A stretch of DNA of 64,000 nt from Begonia masoniana. Taxonomy: Eukaryota > Streptophyta > Magnoliopsida > Cucurbitales > Begoniaceae. Below the pieces are notes generated by a model. The model was not told the origin of the DNA. It saw nothing but the letters and a program-made list of their open reading frames with translations, and ran no database searches. Positions 58,024-64,000 of the stretch are shown here, in pieces; within the stretch, counting starts at the first letter, position 1, and every line of letters begins with the position of its first letter. The DNA lies in assembly GCA_022432975.1 (NCBI GenBank), contig CM039506.1, forward strand, positions 20,649,614 through 20,713,613, written 5' to 3'. The position numbers and the translations under genes were made by a program.

Positions 58024-58068
58024 CTGTCGTCCGTAACGCACTTATCTCCGTCCACGAGCGTTGTTCAC
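58024..58068 (-). other. 45-nt exon-like cassette of LTR K
   Basis: Minus strand: CCTTAG|GTGAACAACGCTCG ... CGACAG|GTAAGTTC, the donor inside GTAAGTTCTCGTGACTTAC (58005-58023). F inserted just downstream of the intron's GGCC palindrome. Confidence 0.55.
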
Positions 58069-59013
58069 CTAAGGCAAATTCACAATATTCGTCGTTAAAA
58101 TGCGTTTAAACCTAAAACATCCAATTTAACAAAACCTTAACTAAGGAAATTTCTCCTAAAATTCTAACTTAACTCAATGAGACATTTTCATCCTACAATT
58201 TACGCTCAATACCTCGAAACCACCATTAACGAGTTTTCCCAAAACTCAAAAATTCATCAAATCTCTAACATTCGTCCTAAATCGATTAACTTCGCCCAAT
58301 AATGCTAATTATGTCCATTATAGTCATAACCACGATAAACCTATCGATTTCGAACCCTAAATCGCATTTCCAACAAAACCCTAAACGAACCCTAACAGTT
58401 TAAACTCCATAAAAATCGAAATAAACTTTCCTAAAACCTTAGAATTGTACCTAAGGTCGAGATTGGAGAAGAAATCGCGAAGAATCGAGATGATTGGAGA
58501 GGAGACCGGTCACCGGCGTGAGGAATTGCAGTGAAAGGCGATGAGAATCGCCTGGAGAGAGAGAGAGAGAAATGGAGTTCGCGAATGAGGGAGAGGAGAA
58601 GAAGGAGTTTTGTTATTTAATAAAATTTGACTTTGTAAATTACTATTTTGCCATTTCCTTTGTTTTCTATTTGTTTCGTCACTCGTTTTGTTAATTGTCC
58701 AACGATTCGGTTTCTCCAAATATCCTTACTTCGCCAATGACTTCAACTCATTGTCAAGGTCCTTTTAAAACTGTCCGTTCATAAATCGGACCTCGTTTAC
58801 TATTTTTACCAAAACGTCCTTTATATTACGATAAACGTAATTCTCGTAAAATTAGCGTTACATCTCCTAAAATTCCTGAAATTTTCTTAAAATCCATATT
58901 AATTATTAGGATCGTATTAACACTTTCTTTTTGTAAAACAGACTTGATTTGACATATTTACAAAAATACCATCTACATTAAACTATTAATATTCTGTAAA
59001 GCCGGGTGTTACA

Positions 59014-59676
59014 CTAGGACAAGCCAAAATTACTAACCCACGTCATGTACGTAATGTCTCCCACTCCCCTATAAGCCCCACTTATACCAACATGTTCACT
59101 TCAACATAAATGTTAAGTATGTTCATGTTTTGAAACGTTCATGCATAGCACGTGCATCTTTTGCATTTATATGATTTTATTGTGTTTTAGGCTCATTAGT
59201 TAAACTCTATGATGTAGGTACAGATCGTACGGATGAGGACTCAGAGCCTCAGGCCGATGTCTAGGGTGGTTGAAAGGACAAGCTTACCGGGTTGGTTGCG
59301 GCAGTCAGATGAATTTTGATCTGTCGGTGATGTCTCGAGTTTATGTCATGTTTTTATGGTCTTTTGAATTTGGGCGTATGTTTTAGGTCTTTTGGATGTA
59401 AAATTAGTTTAAGATTTGAAAAGAATGAATACTAGAATTGTTTTGGGCTTTTAGGTTATGCATAGATATGTTCAGTTTTTAGAGTCGTCCATGCAGTTCG
59501 TTTTCAGGAATTTTTACGTTTTTACATACGTTTTGAGTCGTGTCCCTTGGGTTTTAAAGTGTCGAGGGGTTGAAAATGTTGGGGGATAGGTTGGAGTAAG
59601 TTTAGAGGTGAAATGTAGGTAAAAGAAATAAAGAAAAGTAGATAAAAGGTGAAGGGAGGAGGCGTGGGAGGCAGCG
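59014..59676 (+). repeat. LTR fragment, plus orientation
   Basis: Shows the shared LTR landmarks CTATGATGTAG|GTACAG near 59218, GATGAATTTTGATCTGTCGG near 59310 and GTCCATGCAGTTCG near 59490, so it is the second half of an LTR. It is cut on the left by K and on the right by L. No gene is seen. Confidence 0.65.
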
Positions 59677-61154
59677 TGTAACACCCGGGTATTTTCCTCA
59701 ACCGAGTATTGCCTTAGATTAATTATGTTAGGAGAGTGTAGTAAGGATTATAGGGTTATCCTAAGCATTTGTTTAGAAAGAGAGAATTGGAGAGAAAACA
59801 AAAGGGCTATGGTAGCTAGTTTGATGAAATAGTTGTTTTAATTAAATGAAAGGAAAAGTGAAGTGAATAAAAGTGGAGGAAGGGAGTTTGCCACGTTGGA
59901 GTAAAGAGTGAAGTGAGGGGAGAGGTTGATGTGTAAAATTAGATATTTTGGTGGTTAAGATTTGAAAAGAGAAAAGTGTTGGTTTTAAAAAATGAGAATT
60001 GAAGGAGTAAAAAGACAAAGCTTGTCTTCTTCTTCTCTCCCTTCTCGTTGGCAGCAATGGAAGAGCTTCCCTCCATGGTTTCTTCAATTTTGGTCAAGGG
60101 TTAAGGTGAGTCTTTAGTGGGTTTTGTTATTTATACTTACCTTAAGAGATTTTGGGTAGTTTAGTGTGTTTTTGGAGAGTTTAGGTGGAGATTAGGAAAC
60201 CCTAATGAGGGATTCCGAAAATGATTATTCCTTGGTGAGTTTTTCTTATTATTTTGGTGGTTTAGACCTTATATAGATTGGTTTAGGTTGATAGTATGGA
60301 TAAATCAAAGATTTGGGTAGATTTGTTAAAATCAGTTTTGGAAAGAAAGTTAACCGATTCTGTTTGGTGTAAAATCTGGCCGAGCAAGTTGTTTGATTTT
60401 GAAAAATGGATTAAAGCATTGGATAGTAGGCATGTAGAGGTTTACAAAATATGGTGGATTGTTGAGATCCGATAAAAAACGAGTAGATTATGGCCGATTG
60501 AAGTTTGGACATTTAGATAGAGAGAAAATCGGGATTTTGGAGTTTGAGTGCTTAGGGTTAGCTAGTTGTTGATAGAAATAAAGTAAATGTCCTTTAGAAT
60601 TAGTTGTATGAATATTAAGTGAATTTCCCTATATTTCTTAGGTTGACGAACGAGCAGTTAGCATAGTCGAAGTAATTGAACATGTACGGAGTATCCAGGT
60701 AAGTAGAGGATGTTTGTGTTTTGCCTTCAGCTCTACACCATTGAACGGTAGGGATTTGTTTGTTTGTTTGTTTTGTTGCTTTGATTTGTTTTGTGGTTAA
60801 GCATTTGTGTGGCATACATCATTGTTTTCGAATTACGAAAAACAAGTTTTGAGCATAGTTTTGATGTGTGAGCTTGAAACGTAAAAAAAATAAGAAAAGA
60901 TTGCAACATGGTTTCGAGTAGAGTCGCCTTGTTGGGGAGTAGTGCTTGTGTAGCACCTCGCAAGGGTCTCTATGAGAGATACATTGCTGAGGATATGTAA
61001 GGTATCGAGAGTATGAACGCCTTGTCGGGGAGTAGAGCTTGTGTAGCACCTCGCGAGGTCTCTATGAGAGATGGACTGTGGTTTCGAGTAGAGTCACCTT
61101 GTCGGGGAGTAGTGCTTGTGTAGTACCTCGCGAGAGTCTCTATGAGAGATACAC
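59677..61154 (+). repeat. Partial LTR L
   Basis: Starts TGTAACACCCGGG. It has donor-like AAG|GTGAGT near 60105, a 57-nt cassette (60642-60698) between TTCTTAG|GTTGAC and ATCCAG|GTAAGT, CTACACCATTGAACGG downstream, and three tandem units (60903-61154). M interrupts it at 61155. This LTR is a separate family from A-K. Confidence 0.78.
60903..61154 (+). repeat. Tandem units with GTAGTGCTTGTGTAGCACC in LTR L
   Basis: Three units of about 75-110 bp share GGGGAGTAGTGCTTGTGTAG, CACCTCGC and GTCTCTATGAGAGAT. TCTCTATGAGAGA is itself an inverted repeat. The complement of the same unit is repeated in LTR M. Confidence 0.82.
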
Positions 61155-62414
61155 TGTAACGCCCCCAAACCCACCCTGGCTCGGAGCACTACTTGGCTCA
61201 CTTTAACCCCAACAATTTAAATAAAATCGAACATAGCAGAATTTAAAACTAAATCTCCCCAAGCTCTCTTATGTCATACCTAGCTGCCTAGACTCACTAA
61301 TTTCCCTTAATCCTAACCTTTCAGCACCACGGCGTCCTTCCCGAAAATTTCGGCAAAGTAACCCCTGAAAATGGCGCCTCCAAAATGCTAGGTACCTGCA
61401 AAGAAATAAATCCCAACCAATCAAAAATATTCCTCATCAACTTATCCAGCATACGAAATCACCAAATAGCGGTAAAGAGGGAAACTAAAATACTAACATC
61501 CCTAAGTGAATAAAGTCCACAGTATAGGGCGACACATCACCCTTAACTATGACTATATACAACAATTACAGATAGCTATACCCTAACTCTCAAAACATCA
61601 ACCAAAAAGAAAGTTACGCATTCCCAACATTTCTACAAACAGACATTTGCAATAAACTACCAAAAGGCAAAGCCCACATCCCCTGAAGACCATGGTCGAG
61701 ATGCCCCGACAACTGCCCGCACCGGCATACAGCGTATATCAACGACTACGTCCCAATCCTAGCTTTCCTCATAGCTCTAACCTGTACTCCTGTTGTCACC
61801 TACACCACAGAACACACACACACACATGTAAGCTTACGCTTAGCAAGTAGGGGATAACAAATAAAACATGCACAATTCACCACAACTCACACACGTAACC
61901 CTAACACATTCAGTCACTACACTTTCTGTTGTTTCGATTCATTTCTCATGTTATTAATCTTTTGTCCGTGCATCTCTCGTAGAGACCCTCCCGAGGTGCT
62001 CCACGAGCACTACTCCCCAGCGAGGCAACTCTATTTGATATCACTGTACAATCTCATAGAGACCCTCCCGAGGTGCTCCACGAGCACTACTCCCCGGCGA
62101 GGCAGCTCTATTCGATATTACGGTTCAATCTCATAGAGACCCTCCCAAGGTGCTCCACGAGCACTACTCCCCGGTGAGGCAGCTCTATTCGATATTACGG
62201 TCAATCTCATAGAGACCCTCCCGAGGTGCTCCACGAGCACTACTTTCCGGTGATGCAGCTCTATTCGATATCACTGTTCAGTTTATTATTATCACAACAT
62301 AACTCTTGTAGAGACCCTCCCAAGGTGCTCCACGAGCACTACTCCCCGGGGAGGCAACTCTACACGCTATCACTACCTAATGCAATGCATCCCTGGCAGG
62401 GACCCTCCCGAGGT
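61155..62414 (-). repeat. Partial LTR M, inverted relative of L
   Basis: Begins TGTAACGCCCCC, the end of a minus-strand LTR. It carries GTTGTCACCTACACCACAG near 61790 (acceptor-like on the minus strand) and five or more tandem units homologous to those of L. N interrupts it after GAGGT (62410-62414); the other LTR end is outside the window. Confidence 0.75.
61974..62414 (-). repeat. Tandem units with GTGCTCCACGAGCAC in LTR M
   Basis: Five full units and a partial sixth, 75-98 bp apart, each TAGAGACCCTCCCGAGGTGC, then the hairpin GTGCTC-CAC-GAGCAC and TACTCCCCGGCGAGGCA. Unit spacing varies through the CTATTCGATATCAC part. Confidence 0.87.
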
Positions 62415-64000
62415 TGTAACGACTCGGGAAGGACCGCCACATAATTCATGACTTTACTTAACCCTTTCACTCTTTTATATATATATTTTTTTTGTAGAAC
62501 TCACTCTTAAACTGGAAACGGAGTCGTAATGACGACAAGGGAACAGGACTCTCTCATAACTCGATTCTCTTTCTTTTTCTTTCTTTTTTTTTTTTTTTGA
62601 CTAAGACCTTCACAGAGTTGAGCGACTAAGCTCAGACACGAGCATCATGACGTAATCGGGCAGGGAAGAGATGTCCCAAACTAATCGACGTAAATTCAAG
62701 TCGGGTTACGTAAGTTTGCATGGATTTGCACGTTCAGTAGAAACATCTACCGATGTGAACGTGTTTCCCTCGTGAACGTCTAAAACATAATCCGGTAGTG
62801 AAATATGTTTCCTCCACCGCTCACTAGACGACAAAATAACATTTTTCATCTTCCGGTCACTAGACGACAAAATAACATATCCCTCTTCCGGTCACTAGAC
62901 GACAAAATAACATACCCATCTTCCGGTCACTAGACGACAAAATAACATATCTATCTTCCGGTCACTAGACGACAAAATAACATATCTATCTTCCGGTCAC
63001 TAAACGACAAAATAGCAAGTCCATCTTCCGGTTGGGAAATGAACTACATCTACCGGTAGATGCAAATTCTAAACATCATCCGATAGGGTACAACTATCAG
63101 AGAACATAAATATACACAAACTTCAAACTCCATCGACTCATCACTCACAACATGGTAAACAGTGACTTATCAAGAAATTCATACAGCGGAAGACTTAAAC
63201 CGAAACATGTCATTCATTAACTTTCGAAAAATCCCAAGACTCTGGAAGTAAGACAGACAATTTCTAAAATCCCATTCGATAAACAATCTCAACCTACTTA
63301 GACTTCAGTACTCATAAACATCAGTAAAATCATAAAAACGTTAACCTAGGGTTTCTCATTTGCCATCCAGCCACAGACTTGCACCTTGGACACCATCCAG
63401 CAACTAAACTTAGACATCCTCATTAACTTTGAGATCCTCACCTGTTAAATCGTCACCTACATCATAAGGTGTAACTGTAAGCCTAAGGCTTAGTAAGGAG
63501 TGCAAACTATCATGAGTTCATGAATGCATAACTGAGGGAAAACATAATCATTTTCTTTTCTTGTTCTTGATCTTATTCTTGTTCTTGTTCGTATTCATCA
63601 TTTACATCGTATGGATTTAGGGAGGATTTGTGCCGGAAAGGGGGTTGACTGTGATTGTGTACATAGTCCCTTGCGGGCCGTAATCATGATCCCCCTTGCC
63701 AGGATAGTGACATGAGTCTAACCGCCCCCAACCCTCACCTAATCCGGTTTCATAAGTTTCATATTTATTTACATATCTTGTTCATGGGAAAAACATGTTC
63801 ATAAAACATTTTCATATGCTTGAGAGATAAAACATGATGCATGATACGTATACTCTTAAATCATCAAGCCATAACAGGAAACATACTAGAGCATACAATT
63901 TCACAACTACCATGAGATCATCACCAAACATAACTCTTAAGCATCATAGGGTCATCTAAGCACAGACAAACTTACAAACATAGAGTAAACATCAGACACT
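62415..64000 (-). repeat. Partial LTR N
   Basis: Begins TGTAACGACTCGGG (end of a minus-strand LTR) and continues to the window edge. It has a T-rich stretch near 62462-62600, a 35-bp tandem repeat, TCACCTACATCATAAGG near 63468 (acceptor-like complement) and CGTATGGATTTAGGG...CCTAATCC near 63610-63745. No coding frame is visible. Confidence 0.7.
62815..63040 (-). repeat. 35-bp minisatellite CTTCCGGTCACTAGACGACA in LTR N
   Basis: Unit starts at 62850, 62885, 62920, 62955, 62990 and 63025, a constant period of 35. Each holds CTTCCGGTCACTAGACGACA and AAATAACAT. The 36-bp variant unit of D, read on the other strand, has the related CTTCCGATTACAAAACGACA. Confidence 0.92.

Larger units (their letters stand above)
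54291..59013 (-). mobile_element. Solo LTR K, with solo LTR F inside
   Basis: Starts TGTAGCGACC and ends GGGTGTTACA. Flanks are CTGGG (54286-54290) and CTAGG (59014-59018), a duplication with one mutation. Without F it is about 2.74 kb, A/J-like. It has hairpins (54556-54725), a 54-base C tract (54760-54813), stem arms GTCACCGAG (about 55485) and GCGTGACC (about 55608), GGCCAATCGGCC (57990-58001), donor hairpin (58005-58023) and the cassette (58024-58068). Confidence 0.85.

Noticed and set aside
58835..58870. Possible LTR end at GCGTTACATCTCC inside LTR K
   Set aside because: The same TAACGCTAA sequence occurs inside LTR A near 21170, so it is internal LTR sequence and not a boundary.

Overview
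This is plant nuclear DNA made almost entirely of nested LTR retrotransposons. I see no host protein gene, rRNA, tRNA gene or CRISPR array. The coding remnants are Gag and Pol of Ty3/gypsy elements with a C-terminal chromodomain, best matching the Tekay/Del chromoviruses. Primer-binding sites match the initiator methionine tRNA 3' end (TGGTATCAGAGC) and polypurine tracts end in GGTGGATGGAA, as in that clade. A flowering plant is the natural source; I cannot name the species.

Layout. Element A (+), degenerate, starts left of the window and runs 1-267, 9090-12076 and 20225-23476. It was split by element B (-, 268-9084, duplication GAGGG; itself holding solo LTR P, 987-3505, TTATC) and by element C (+, 12077-20219, GATAG). 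B and C carry a gag but no pol. Instead both share a conserved non-coding domain of about 1.75 kb, which makes them TR-GAG-like non-autonomous elements. Next come an LTR fragment (23477-24585) and an inverted, left-truncated LTR, G (24586-31260). G holds a 142-copy GATTACA-type heptamer array and solo LTR D (26684-30617, ACGAC), which carries a 33-copy 26-bp minisatellite. Element H (+) runs from its 5' LTR tail (31261) through a broken gag-pol to its 3' LTR, which ends at 53992. That LTR is split by solo LTR I (38529-53805, CTCTG), which holds solo LTR J (39511-43825, AATAC), which holds solo LTR E (41511-43546, GAAGT). Positions 45057-53405 are a second, indel-ridden copy of about 34447-45056, without E. 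The right end holds solo LTR K (54291-59013) with solo LTR F inside (55986-57960, TCCTC), another LTR fragment, and three partial LTRs L, M and N nested to the window edge.

The most striking feature is in the LTRs. Ten of them, on both strands and clearly diverged, share one transcript-like layout: a splice-donor-like CTAG|GTAAG, a cassette of exactly 45 nt between AG|GTGAAC-type and GAG|GTAAGT-type borders, a donor that can fold into a hairpin, a palindrome GGCCGATTGGCC, a long-range stem whose two arms change together, an acceptor-like TATGGTGTAG, and a cluster of self-complementary hairpins near the 3' end. Related solo LTRs (D, E, F, I, L) show the same plan with a 46-57 nt cassette. I know of no description of this. 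All coordinates of motifs, repeats and duplications were read by eye from the sequence; no alignment, folding or database search was run.
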